A stretch of DNA of 64,000 nt from Hydractinia symbiolongicarpus (taxonomy: Eukaryota > Cnidaria > Hydrozoa > Anthoathecata > Hydractiniidae), in the NCBI RefSeq assembly GCF_029227915.1, contig NC_079883.1:15808001-15872000 (forward strand). Direction: 5' to 3'. Below the pieces are notes generated by a model, which worked only from the letters and a program-made list of their open reading frames with translations, ran no database searches and was not told where the DNA came from. Within the stretch, counting starts at the first letter, position 1, and every line of letters starts with the position of its first letter. A program made the position numbers and the translations under genes. This document shows positions 36,531-47,484 of the stretch, in pieces.

Positions 36531-37272
36531 CTGTTAATTTTGTCGCGGCTGTTAATAATGCTGTCTTTATTAATTTATTACTGTTTTGCCACACTTTTTG
36601 CTGATAACTGCCCGCCTGACTTTGTACTTTGTGTTCACTCTTCTGATTACAGTTTTTGTTAAAAACGACTAAAATCACTCATGATGGGATAGGTAAATAA
36701 AATTATTTTTACTATATTTTGATAATCACGTCTGCCTTTCATTCCACCAACTAGTTGCTATGCCTAATTTCCGATCTGCGGACATGTGCAGGAAGCAGCT
36801 CTATACAAAAATCAATAAACATATTAATATAGATCAATTCAATGTCACATTTCACTTAACATAGTGTGAAACTTCCTTGGAATGAATCTCAGAAGAAAAG
36901 AGAACTTTATGTGAGTTGTTAAAAAGCATTATGAACTTAGTTCACAGACTGTTTGTTGCGTTCTACCTTGTTGTGGTTTGATTTCAAGTCTTTTTGGAGA
37001 ATGGGATCTCCAATATCTAAATCGATGTTAGAAATTCTGTTTTTAAGTGGAAGCAGAAAATATTACCTGTACAATGTGAAGTTCAGGTTTACTATTCTAG
37101 TTAAATATAAAAAGCCTGGTGACAAAGGTGAACACCATTGAAAAGCCGTAGCTAAACAAATAATAATTTGAGTTTACAGACAGAAAAAAATAATATTGGG
37201 AAGACTAACATAGAGTGTGGGTGTCAGAAAAGTTAAATGTGTCGCTCACTGTTTCGTCCTTCCTGATGTAAA

Positions 37273-37280
37273 TATATAAA
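37273..37280 (+). promoter_or_regulatory. TATA box of the 846-codon gene
   Basis: TATATAAA at 37273-37280. Transcription would start about 30 bases downstream (near 37305), giving a leader exon of roughly 35 bases before the donor at 37341/37342. Confidence 0.5.
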
Positions 37281-37327
37281 TTTATGCGGTTAACGGGAAA
37301 GGCTTGCTGACACGCTGTCGTTGTCAA

Positions 37328-37609
37328 ATGGCAGCGTCAAGGTAGACATTTGTAGGAACGTGTTTCACTTTGGTATGGTTGTGTTTCTGTTTTTTGCTGA
37401 TTATTGTAGGAAAATCTGCTTGCCGGTTTGTGTTTTGTGTTTGTGTATTCTAATCAATTCCCTAGTATTTTTTTTTTTGATTGATATAATATTAGTTTTA
37501 AAAATCAGTTACAATTAAATGTGTTTTACAAACTTGTTTTTTCTTGTCTAGATATGGATTTAAAATATTTAAGCTGATTGAAGGAAAAACTTTCTTGCTT
37601 GATTACTGA
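37328..37609 (+). other. upstream ORF spanning the predicted leader splice
   Basis: ATG at 37328-37330 lies in the leader exon. After removal of the intron 37342-37551 the frame continues into exon 2 and stops at TGA 37607-37609, 23 codons in all. It is out of frame with the main ORF and ends 22 bases before the main ATG. Such a uORF would reduce main-ORF initiation or place it under reinitiation control. This depends on the splice prediction. Confidence 0.4.
37342..37551 (+). other. predicted 210-bp intron in the 5' UTR
   Basis: Donor CAAG/GTAGAC at 37341/37342; acceptor with a pyrimidine tract TTGTTTTTTCTTGTCTAG ending at 37551. If this animal trans-splices spliced leaders, as some hydrozoans do, the acceptor could instead receive a leader RNA. 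Confidence 0.55.
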
Positions 37610-37631
37610 AGACATCTAAAACAATAACAAG

Positions 37632-40172
37632 ATGCTTAACATGGTTATGGAATTAGCTGAAGCGGAACACGTCATGTCTAAAAGTAATAAACTGGCAGAA
37701 CAAACATTTGCTATGAAAATCGTCGAAGATGCAAGTACTTGTTTTGCAGATATTACCAAAGTCGATAATGCGAAAAGCATTTTTAAAGACAACATGCATG
37801 CAAGCCCTCAGGAGCTGTTTTCCACATTTGCAGTACCAAATTTACCAGAAGAAAAGCGAAATAAACCACGGAATATGGAAAACAAAAAGGCGAACTGTAA
37901 TGATACTAGTAGTGGCGATAATGAAAATAATAACGATAAACGTAACATCAACAACAATAACAACAGTAATAGTAACATTAGCAGCTCGAAGAAGGCGACC
38001 ACTTTTTCTTTGTTTTCTGAAAGCAAGCACTCATTGTCACAAGAAGTACTAAAATCACATAAAAATCAAAACAGTATTACGCTTTATCAATCCACTTCAA
38101 AAAGCGTTTCAACACCGACGTCACCAACAAACTTTCCATCTAAAGTCAAGACAAGTAATTTTTCGCCAGCGCAAATCCCGACTCCTTCCAGGCCAGTGTT
38201 GCTACAAAGTCATCCACATGGTTCTTATTATTATATGAATCAAAGTTATATTGGTTACTCGACATCGCATCACCCTGGTTTCTACGGAATATCTAACAGC
38301 TATCCAGACCCTCATTTATATTATACATCTCAAAATGTACATCAGAAAAATGGTCAGTGTTATTTAGCACAAAACGGTACAAATAAGCACGAGCATTTAA
38401 CAAAATTATCACGCGCAAAACAATCATTCGCGTCTGTGCAAGGACAAATGGCGGCTAATCAAATTCCTTTATGTTTAGTACAGGATTCGACTGGACATTT
38501 ACATCAACTAGTATATACTGTACCAGAAAAACTGTATGAACAGTATGTTGCTGCTGCTGCTGCTAAAGGAGCTAAGGTCAAAGTTCAACCGCAGCTTGAT
38601 AATTCTATGGCGCCAATAGAGAATAGTGTTGCTGGAAAACAACAGGTTAAAAGCAAGATCAAGTTACATCCCGTGAAACAAAATGATGCGACAAGCAAGG
38701 ATTATCAAAACAAAATTGTTAATGTTCCTACTAAGGAAATAAATAAGGAGAATAATTGTCTAAATTCAAGTGGCACCGATCAATACAAATGCAAACAAAA
38801 GAATATTAGCTGCCTAGATAAGTCACATGGCTATTCAGTAAAAAAAGAAAGCACCGATATGACAGAAGGAGACGTTCAAAAAGTCGAGGCAAAGAAGACA
38901 AGTACTCAGGCAGTTCTTGCAACAGCAGATGATACCTCGAACAAATCGCCGAAGAAACTATATAAAGATATAAATAGATGTGAACGTCGATTAGAAAATT
39001 CTTCAATAACAGAGATAAGGAAAGAAGATTCATGCAGTAATAAAACAAATTTAGCACAAAAGGAAATAAAAAATAATAAAAACACTGAGTGTCTTAAGGA
39101 AGACTTTTTGTCTATTAACCATAGAACAAGTTTAGCAGCCTGTAAAACTGTACAAGGAACGCCAGTAAAACTTAAACAAGATGATACAAATCTAGAGACA
39201 TTTAAGACATGCATAGACCTTACTAATCGATCTAGTCAGAAAAAAACTGCACCACTCAAAGAAAGTCAAACATACAAAGTATCGCCTCTAAATACATCAA
39301 TGGCGAACAAAATATCACAAACTCGACACCATGCTGCAGCTCAACATAAGCAACGTAAAAGTAAACAAGAAAATCAATCGAGACGCAGTAACAATAACAA
39401 GAAAACTGGCGAGGATTGCAGATATGAAAATAACTTAACAAGTATAGACGATATTCTTTCGCGTAAAGACACTGACTTTATACCAAAATCAGATGTTGAA
39501 GAACTTCTGCGCACTTTAAAGAGAAAACTAGAAGAATCGGAAAAAGGTGGAAAATGCAACAAACGTGCAAAATACCAAAATAATCATTTGTCTAATAGTC
39601 ACGAGGATGAATTTCTTAACACGTTATCACCTTTAAATTGTACACTAAACTATGACGAAGACAGCTCGAATTCATTACTTTTGTCACGTGATATGGGTAG
39701 TGTATCAAGTGTTGATTCTGCACTGAGTTATAGTCAACAGAGTAGTGTGTCCAGTGTGAGCTCTGAAGCGAATGGAAATATATTTAATACACAGGACTTT
39801 GAACAGATATTTAGCGAGAATACTGAAATTGATATCGATAGAGAAATTATACAAGAATCGATATTTAACTCATCTAGCCAAAATTCGGACAATGCTATTA
39901 CCACTTGCAATAACAATCAATCAGAAACTAGCATTGATTTAAACTTTTTCGTTAATTTTAAAGAAGATATTAGTAACGATAATTTATTTTCTATCCCATC
40001 TTCTGGCAACGAGCTATTGTTTTCACCTACTACCAATGAACAATCTTCAACTTGTGAGAAACAAAAAAGCAATGGTACCATGTACACAGGTCAGGTTAGT
40101 TTTCCAAGCGGACAGCCGGCAGCCGATATGGATTTGTTCGATCATTTATGGAGTGAATTAGAAAGTTTATGA
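37632..40172 (+). CDS. 846-aa disordered, Asn/Ser/Lys-rich probable nuclear regulator
   Basis: This is one uninterrupted 2.5-kb coding exon. ATG 37632 is the first in frame after a TAA at about 37616 and has A at -3. The product has no enzymatic domain I recognise. From the N-terminus: a helical start (MELAEAEHVMSKSNKLAEQ), an Asn/Ser run at about residues 88-123, a Tyr/His/Ser-rich segment at about 195-245, YEQYVAAAAAKGAK near 310, a long Lys/Ser/Thr-rich middle, a helical basic stretch with a bipartite nuclear-signal look (KRKLEE ... NKRAKY) at about 629-648, then an acidic serine-rich tail ending DMDLFDHLWSELESL. The tail resembles an acidic-hydrophobic transactivation segment. I infer a transcription cofactor or similar nuclear protein. 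AT-rich codon use matches the surroundings. It could have further isoforms using other 5' exons. Confidence 0.85.
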   Translation: MLNMVMELAEAEHVMSKSNKLAEQTFAMKIVEDASTCFADITKVDNAKSIFKDNMHASPQELFSTFAVPNLPEEKRNKPRNMENKKANCNDTSSGDNENNNDKRNINNNNNSNSNISSSKKATTFSLFSESKHSLSQEVLKSHKNQNSITLYQSTSKSVSTPTSPTNFPSKVKTSNFSPAQIPTPSRPVLLQSHPHGSYYYMNQSYIGYSTSHHPGFYGISNSYPDPHLYYTSQNVHQKNGQCYLAQNGTNKHEHLTKLSRAKQSFASVQGQMAANQIPLCLVQDSTGHLHQLVYTVPEKLYEQYVAAAAAKGAKVKVQPQLDNSMAPIENSVAGKQQVKSKIKLHPVKQNDATSKDYQNKIVNVPTKEINKENNCLNSSGTDQYKCKQKNISCLDKSHGYSVKKESTDMTEGDVQKVEAKKTSTQAVLATADDTSNKSPKKLYKDINRCERRLENSSITEIRKEDSCSNKTNLAQKEIKNNKNTECLKEDFLSINHRTSLAACKTVQGTPVKLKQDDTNLETFKTCIDLTNRSSQKKTAPLKESQTYKVSPLNTSMANKISQTRHHAAAQHKQRKSKQENQSRRSNNNKKTGEDCRYENNLTSIDDILSRKDTDFIPKSDVEELLRTLKRKLEESEKGGKCNKRAKYQNNHLSNSHEDEFLNTLSPLNCTLNYDEDSSNSLLLSRDMGSVSSVDSALSYSQQSSVSSVSSEANGNIFNTQDFEQIFSENTEIDIDREIIQESIFNSSSQNSDNAITTCNNNQSETSIDLNFFVNFKEDISNDNLFSIPSSGNELLFSPTTNEQSSTCEKQKSNGTMYTGQVSFPSGQPAADMDLFDHLWSELESL

Positions 40173-40215
40173 GATATTTTTACAAATTTACCTTTTAAGA
40201 CAAATTTTTTGCGGA

Positions 40216-40240
40216 CATATGGTGAATTTTTCGCCATATG
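40216..40240 (+). other. 11-bp hairpin in the 3' UTR
   Basis: CATATGGTGAA pairs with TTCGCCATATG (one G-T pair) around a 3-nt loop, 43 bases past the stop codon. It could be an RNA-stability or localisation element; function is unproven. Confidence 0.4.
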
Positions 40241-40351
40241 AAAAATATGATGTTTTACTTAGATATCACGTTTTAGTTTGATGAAGCTTTTTTTTAATCG
40301 TATTTTTATTGACCGGACTAACAGTGTAACTATAGGTTGTTAAACGTCGTA

Positions 40352-40357
40352 AATAAA
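40352..40357 (+). terminator. poly(A) signal AATAAA
   Basis: AATAAA about 180 bases past the stop codon of the 846-codon gene; the first match to the consensus after it. Confidence 0.5.
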
Positions 40358-40359
40358 GG

Positions 40360-42330
40360 AAGAAGCTGTAAGAAAACGTCAAAGGTCACTCCACGAATAG
40401 TCTAGGAATTATGTGTTTTAAAACAACATTTTTGTTTCAGAGATGTTAGTTTTATTTTTCGGAGCCATCAAAAAAGATTATTTGTTGAGTAAATTTCCGT
40501 ATCAACTTAGTTTTAACTTTTCTTTGATACAAATAAAATAAAATTATTAAACAAAACAAAAGTTAGAAAGAAACTCAAACAATTCTTGTTTACTTGTAAA
40601 AACGAGTAACTTTTTGGCTCGTTCTGTCTGTTGTCTAGCTTGCTCGGAAACTCTTTTTTACAACGAGGGCAAATGTCAAATGACTTGGTTATAAAATGTA
40701 TTAAAATAACTAAAAAAGGTTTACGTATTATGCTCACAACTATATAATACAATGTTATTAGCTGATAAAAAATGTCTAAACCGCGCAAAAAACAGCAAAG
40801 GCGATCACTTCCTCTTTTTGCCGTTTTAGAACGTTAAACAAAACGTAATTTGTTTTCGTTTATCGGAAAGACTTTTATGGCGATCAAAATTATTTATTGT
40901 TTGTATATTATGTAGATTTTTCAAATAGAAAATTGAACTTAATAGTATTTAAAAACTTTTTTTATGTCATTTAACAAACATTTTCAAACTTCAAATACAG
41001 TCGAAATGATCAATCTCCATATTTGTCTTTGACAAAAACAGCTATAGTAAAATAACAACTTATTTTGCAGTGCACTGGTTAGGTTTTGAGGTATCATCAA
41101 ATTGTTCGTTAGTTATGTATGTTGTTGTTGTTGTTGTTGATGATGATGTTGTTAAACTTTTTGTTGCCTTAAGTCGAGTGTTTTTACAAAGTTAGATCAG
41201 TTCTGTTTTTTGACCAATTAAGCCCATAATTAAAACGTTTAAGCGAAATTAAACGGGTTCTTAATATTTTACTGCAATTTTATTTATTTTGTGAATACTG
41301 TGTTGTTGTTTTTATTATTTCGTTTTTATTTGTATTTTAGATTTTATATTACCCTTTTTTACTTTCATGAATACACAATACATGACAACTGTTGACCTGC
41401 TTTCGTTTGTGAATTTTTATCTGAATGAGGAATGCTCTTTCCTTACCGACGGCGCGAGACATGTATGTAGAGATTTTTTTAGAGTTTTTATCTTTGTGAA
41501 GGATAATTAAGTATGCAATTCAACACACCAAGGTCGATTTAAGCACACCAAAAAGGTATAACACATTAAGTAAATTGCTACTTTTTCTACATATACACAG
41601 ATATATGGTTCTCTCTTCTAGTTGCTGTGGATGCCTTTGTAATCGTAACTTTATTAACATTTAAATTTACCGTTAAATTTAGATTTTTATGATCTGTATT
41701 GTTGAAGTAAGCACTACAAACAAAACCTATATCTTGTTTTTTCAAAAAGGAGTGTTACTTCTTAAAAAGGACAGTGATGTTAAATACATTACCACCAGTG
41801 AATGACAGATTTCGTACAGACTACCAACGATAAACCACAAATATTTCAACAAAAGTTAAGCAAATGGCAAATCTGTCATTTATACGGAACTCTGAATAAA
41901 GGTAATCTAAGATTGTAACAATTATACTTGCTTTGTAATTTTTGTAGAATTGTGACTTTCTATTGTAGGTGTGATTAATTTAATTGTCGACCCAATAACA
42001 GAAATACAAATAAGCTCACTTTGAAGTAATAAAATAGTGCGAAATTCTTTTTTGTCCGTGTAATTTTCACTGCAAGAAAAACTTAAATCGTGGCTTTTAT
42101 TTCATCTGTTTCTGACTTCAATCAATTGTCATTCATTTCAATCAATTCACAGTAAAGAATAATTTTAAGGGAGTGTTCATGAGCTCAATTAGACGATTGG
42201 CTCGGTTGAAATCACCTCGCTAAATAAATTTTATTGATAAAAGTTTACCTATTATTGAAGATATTATTTCGGTTTGTCTGTTCAGTATTCATATTACTGT
42301 GGAAAGTTTATCATTTCCTGAGCATGATAG
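40360..42330. other. no gene recognised
   Basis: AT-rich; a short (GTT)n(GAT)n run near 41123-41150. A 91-codon minus-strand frame at 40513-40788 has a CPRCKKEF string but nothing else to support it. Confidence 0.3.
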
Positions 42331-42334
42331 TTTA

Positions 42335-42374
42335 GCAGGCGACGTTTCGGGAGATCCTTCTCTCATCATCGGGC
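42335..42374 (-). ncRNA. hammerhead-ribozyme-like motif of a Penelope-like element
   Basis: On the minus strand, a GATGA core is followed by a GAGA/TCTC stem and then CGAAAC GTC, the order of hammerhead conserved elements (CUGAUGA, stem II, GAAA). Penelope-like elements are known to carry hammerheads in their terminal repeats, and this lies just beyond the C-terminus of such an element. The first core base pair is not canonical (CCGATGA), so activity is uncertain. A partial second copy (CGAAACATCGCCACGTC on the minus strand) is at about 43203-43223, on the other side of the ORF. Confidence 0.45.
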
Positions 42375-42531
42375 AAAGTAAATGGTGTTGAGCATGTATT
42401 TATATAATTGCAGAGGATCGAAATTCATAGAAATTAACCAATTAGAAACGAGCTGATAATTACAGTTAATTACGGTAATTAACATTTTCGGACCTAGATG
42501 TAGGTAACTACTTTTTCTGTAGAGCTGGTAA

Positions 42532-43152
42532 CTAAATCTCAGGAAGTTGATACGAGATGCTGTTTATGTGTTTGTTACGTGCTACACTGTTGATGGTTTC
42601 TTTAATCTTCCTGTCCGTTGTTCTGGATTCTCTGTCAATGATTTTCTTCTCATCCCAATTAAACTGATGACTTCTGCTCCAGCTGTGGTCCGCAATTTCG
42701 TTTTTATTCACATCTCCGTTTCTCACTGCGCGCATACGTTCTTGTACTCGTTGCTTAAACTTTCTTTTTGTTTCGCCTTTGTACACTGTATCACAATCTT
42801 TACACGGGATTTTGTAAACAACATTGCATTGTTCTTCCAGGTTTATTTTGTCTTTTGGTTTAGACAAAGTGCTTCTCAGAGTGTCTTTACAGTTAAGAAT
42901 GCATTTGATCTTGTGTTGCCTTAAAACTCGACGAAGGATCTCGCTAGTACCTGGTACAAAGGGTAGGAATGCTGATGCGATGAAATCCTCTGATGTTTCC
43001 TTGTTGTCTCCGTTGCATCTTCTCTTCATTTTATTTTCTACTTGCGTGATGACTTTATGACTGTATCCATTTGCCATTAATGCATTTCTTACACGTCGAA
43101 TTTCATCTTTCCTCTCCTGTTTGTCACTGACTACGCTGTTGGCACAAGACAA
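42532..43152 (-). pseudogene. Penelope-like element C-terminus with GIY-YIG endonuclease domain
   Basis: 206 codons without interruption, but lacking the reverse transcriptase half. The C-terminal 100 residues show the Penelope pattern: CNVVYKIPCKDCDTVYKGET, then KRKFKQRVQERMRAV, ADHSW, HQFNWDEKKIIDRES and RKIKETI. The CCHH-like Cys and the Y-x-G-E-T nuclease strand are present. The usual YIG is YKG here, a change next to the active-site strand. The upstream part (RRVRNALMANGYSHKVI and SEILRRVLRQHKIKC) matches the region between polymerase and endonuclease. The domain would nick DNA for target-primed insertion. The copy is non-autonomous. Confidence 0.8.
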
Positions 43153-43288
43153 ACCGAAATAATATCTTCAATAATTACAAAATTTTCTTGCAATATAATA
43201 AAAGACGTGGCGATGTTTCGTAGAAAGTTAAAATTTTAAGAATGGGTGCGTCTTGCGAATGTGTATGAATTAGTCGTTTGTTTTGCAG

Positions 43289-43594
43289 GTTTTAGAAAAG
43301 CACCCTGTAAGCTGGTCTTGGGGGCTATTCCAACGATCTTTGTACACAAGCCTGAAAAAAAGTTTGCGTCGTTGAGAAGTTACAAAAAAGAAGGTGAAGG
43401 CATGAGGAATTTCTGTACACATATTGACTTCTTTTTCTTTTTTCTTTTTCTTCCGAGGATTTAAATTCTGAACTAGACCATGAAGAACAGAATTTACTCC
43501 TGGATGCCGACGATGACGATATCTTTTTACGGAACTGCGTCTCTACGCAGAAAAAAGTTGCTACCACGGAATGCAAAGGTTCACAAGCGAACAG
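43289..43594 (+). pseudogene. THAP-domain gene remnant, two exons
   Basis: After an acceptor-like TTTTGCAG (ending 43288), a frame reads FRKAPCKLVLGAIPTIF, which matches the end of a THAP zinc finger where L-x-x-x-A-(V/I)-P-T-I-F closes the domain. It continues with Lys-rich sequence to about 43440. A second open segment (43458-43594), between an acceptor TTTTTCTTCCGAG and donor ACAG/GTAAAT, encodes an acidic run (LLLDADDDDIFLRN). The N-terminal C2CH half of the domain is missing. THAP domains are DNA-binding modules of P-element-like and ISL2EU-like transposases as well as host factors. Expression is unproven. Confidence 0.5.
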
Positions 43595-43763
43595 GTAAAT
43601 TGAGCAAAAAAAATTTACATTGTATCAAAATTGCAAATATTCTTAAATTTAATTTCGCCCAATGTAGCCAAACATTAGGAGCAAAGCAGTTCAGGCTACC
43701 AAAGAAAACAGATTTACTCGAAGATGGTGCGACCTTCCCTTCTAATAATGTAATTTTGCTATC

Positions 43764-46420
43764 GTTGTGTAACTATATCACAGTTGTAACTATATCACAG
43801 TTGTTACTATATCACAGTTGTAACTATATCACAGTTGTAACTATATCACAGTTGTAACTATATTACAGTTGTAACTATATCACAGTTGTAACTATATCAC
43901 ATTTGTAACTATATCACAGTTGTAACTATATCACAGTTGTTACTATATCACAGTTGTAACTATATCACAGTTGTTACTATATCACAGTTGTTACTATATC
44001 ACAGTTGTTACTATATCACAGTTGTAACTATATTACAGTTGTTACTATATCACAGTTGTTACTATATCACAGTTGTTACTATATCACAGTTGTAACTATA
44101 TCACAGTTGTTACTATATCACAGTTGTAACCATATCACAGTTGTAACTATATCACAGTTGTTACTATATCACAGTTGTTACTATATCACAGTTGTAACTA
44201 TATCACAGTTGTTACTATATCACAGTTGTAACTATATCACAGTTGTTACTATATCACAGTTGTAACTATATCACACTTGTTACTATATCACAGTTGTAAC
44301 TATATTACAGTTGTAACTATATCATAGTTGTAACTATATCACAGTTGTAACTATATCACAGTTGTAACTATATTACAGTTGTTACTATATCACAGTTGTA
44401 ACTATATCACAGCTGTAACTATATCACAGTTGTAACTATATCACAGTTGTAACTATATCACAGTTGTTACTATATCACAGTTGTAACTATATCACAATTG
44501 TGTCTATATTACAGTTGTTACTATATCACAATTGTGTCTATATTACAGTTGTTACTATATCACAGTTGTGTCTATATTACAGTTGTAACTATATCACAGT
44601 TGTAACCATATCACAGTTGTAACTATATCACAGTTGTAACTATATCACAGTTGTAACTATATCACAGTTGTAACTATATCACAGTTGTAACTATATCACA
44701 GTTGCTACTATATCACAGTTGTGTCTATATTACAGTTGTGTCTATATTACAGTTGTAACTATATCACAGTTGTTAATATATCACAGTTGTTACTATATCA
44801 CAGTTGTTACTATATCACAGTTGTAACTATATCACAGTTGTAACTATATCACAGTTGTAACTATATCACATTTGTAACTATATCACAGTTGTTACTATAT
44901 CACAGTTGTTACTATATCACAGTTGTAACTATATCACAGTTGTAACTATATCACAGTTGTAACTATATCACAGTTGTTACTATATCACAGTTGTAACTGT
45001 ATCACAGTTGTTACTATATCACAGTTGTAACTATATCACAGTTGTTACTATATCACAGTTGTAACTATATCACAGTTGTTACTATATCACAGTTGTAACT
45101 ATATCACAGTTGTTACTATATCACAGTTGTAACCATATCACAGTTGTAACTATATCACAGTTGTTACTATATCACAGTTGTTACTATATCACAGTTGTAA
45201 CTATATCACAGTAGTAACTATATCACAGTTGTAACTATATCACAGTTGTTACTATATCACAGTTGTTACTATATCACAGTTGTTACTATATCACAGTTGT
45301 AACTATATCACAATTGTGTCTATATTACAGTTGTTACTATATCACAGTTGTTACTATACCACAGTTGTAACTATATCACAGTTGTAACTATATCACAGTT
45401 GTAACTATATCACAGTTGTTACTATATCACAGTTGTTACTATATCACAGTTGTAACTATATCACAGTTGTAACTATATCACAGTTGTAACTATATCACAG
45501 TTGTAACTATATCACAGTTGTTACTATATCACAGTTGTTACTATATCACAGTTGTAACTATATCACAGTAGTAACTATATCACAGTTGTAACTATATCAC
45601 AGTTGTTACTATATCACAGTTGTTACTATATCACAGTTGTTACTATATCACAGTTGTAACTATATCACAATTGTGTCTATATTACAGTTGTTACTATATC
45701 ACAGTTGTTACTATACCACAGTTGTAACTATATCACAGTTGTAACTATATCACAGTTGTAACTATATCACAGTTGTTACTATATCACAGTTGTTACTATA
45801 TCACAGTTGTTACTATATCACAGTTGTTACTATATCACAGTTGTTACTATATCACAGTTGTTACTATATCACAGTTGTAACTATATCACAGTTGTAACTA
45901 TATCACAGTTGTTACTATATCACAGTTGTGTCTATATTACAGTTGTAACTATATCACAGTTGTAACTATATCACAGTTGTAACTATATCACATTTGTAAC
46001 TATATCACAGTTGTTACTATATCACAGTTGTTACTATATCACAGTTGTAACTATATCACAGTTGTAACTATATCACAGTTGTAACTATATCACAGTTGTT
46101 ACTATATCACAGTTGTAACTGTATCACAGTTGTTACTATATCACAGTTGTAACTATATCACAGTTGTTACTATATCACAGTTGTAACTATATCACAGTTG
46201 TTACTATATCACAGTTGTAACTATATCACAGTTGTTACTATATCACAGTTGTAACCATATCACAGTTGTAACTATATCACAGTTGTTACTATATCACAGT
46301 TGTTACTATATCACAGTTGTAACTATATCACAGTAGTAACTATATCACAGTTGTAACTATATCACAGTTGTTACTATATCACAGTTGTAACTATATCACA
46401 GTTGTGTCTATATTACAGTA
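43764..46420 (+). repeat. 2.7-kb array of a 17-bp minisatellite
   Basis: About 156 units of TGTAACTATATCACAGT and variants (TGTTAC, TGTGTCTATATTACAGT). A rare GTAGTAAC variant at 45211 and 45568, and CTATACCACAG at 45354 and 45711, are both 357 bases apart (21 units). AACTGTATCACAG at 44995 and 46117 is 1,122 bases apart (66 units). Hence larger blocks were copied within the array. It ends about 150 bases before the gag-like ORF of the retrotransposon at 46569. Confidence 0.97.
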
Positions 46421-46568
46421 GAATTTATTTTCGGTGTAGAACAGGCTTTACAGTAATAACCTCGGTATCACGTTGTCACGTGATTTTAAGCAAAGGGCGG
46501 ATTTTCAGAAAGTTCAATCACACGTCGATTGGCTTTCAAGTATTCAAGGTCACGCAATTGCATTTACA

Positions 46569-47349
46569 ATGGACGGAACCTCTAATAATAACATGGAAGA
46601 ACCTGTTATCAACAGCCAATCTGCCCCACAAACGCTAAACGGAATGGAACAATTTAACCTAATCAGAAGCTACCTGGAAAAAATGTTTATCAAACAGAAA
46701 CAAGAATTCGAAACAAAACTACAACAACAGAGTACATCGAACAACATGAAGGTTTCAGCTAAACCAGAATCATCGAGACAATTTAAGTTCAAAGGTAATC
46801 AAATCCAATTCGAATTTAACCAAAATTAGCGGAAGATTTGGAAGATGTTATCGACCTTATCAAAAAAGGTTCTGTATCAAGATCAACAAAACGTTTAGCA
46901 GGAATGAAACTCGAAATCACGAAGCGAAACAAGCTAATAAAAATGGCGGATAGATCACCAGCAGGATGGGCCACTGTAGAAGAGTACTTATCTGATGAAT
47001 TAGCAAGCGATTCAGATGACGAAAAACGGATAAATCGGCTGAGTTAAAAGCACTGGCAAAAAAGAAAGCAAAGGTAAAGCCAAAGTCCTTCTACCCTCCA
47101 CCTTTCAGCCCTATGCACACCCAACTAATGTCCTCGTCGCCACTTACGCCAAACCATTTCCAATCACAAAGATTCGCATTTCCAAGAGAACCATTTCAAC
47201 CATCTGGGAGTATCGGTAACCATAACACACCATATTCTTCCCAATCAGCGTATAGATTCCAAAGTGCAAGATCAATGTGCTTCGGTTGTGGCAAGACTGG
47301 ACACTGGAGAAAAGACTGCCCAAACGTTATCGGCCATAAGCAAGTCTAA
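46569..47349 (+). pseudogene. gag-like ORF of a tyrosine-recombinase retrotransposon
   Basis: From ATG 46569 the frame runs to a stop at about 46829, continues after a frameshift at 46815-46830 ([19 protein letters not shown]), and after a second shift near 47030 ([17 protein letters not shown]) to the stop at 47349. The middle part ([20 protein letters not shown], then an acidic SDDEKRI) resembles DIRS/Ngaro gag proteins. The C-terminus has a CCHC zinc knuckle, CFGCGKTGHWRKDC, which would bind the element's RNA. Two frameshifts mean it is not functional. Confidence 0.7.
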
Positions 47350-47484
47350 AGAAAAGACAACAGATAAGTGTTTAAATATTTTAATAACAATGTAAGAGAT
47401 GAGGAAACGTACGAATTTTGTCAAGTAAAACTACGGCTGGAACTAGAGTTAAGATCTTCAAGTTATTGCTAAAAATATATTTTA

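Larger units (their letters stand above)
42335..43223 (-). mobile_element. Penelope-like element, 3' fragment
   Basis: The GIY-YIG endonuclease end of the ORF is flanked on both sides by the hammerhead-type sequence, consistent with terminal repeats around a heavily truncated copy. The reverse transcriptase is absent. Confidence 0.6.

Noticed and set aside
36340-36678. Thr/Gln-rich 112-codon minus-strand ORF
   Set aside because: Low-complexity (TTG)n translation.
40513-40788. 91-codon ORF with CPRCKKEF
   Set aside because: A single Cys pair is not enough, and the rest is hydrophobic and low complexity.
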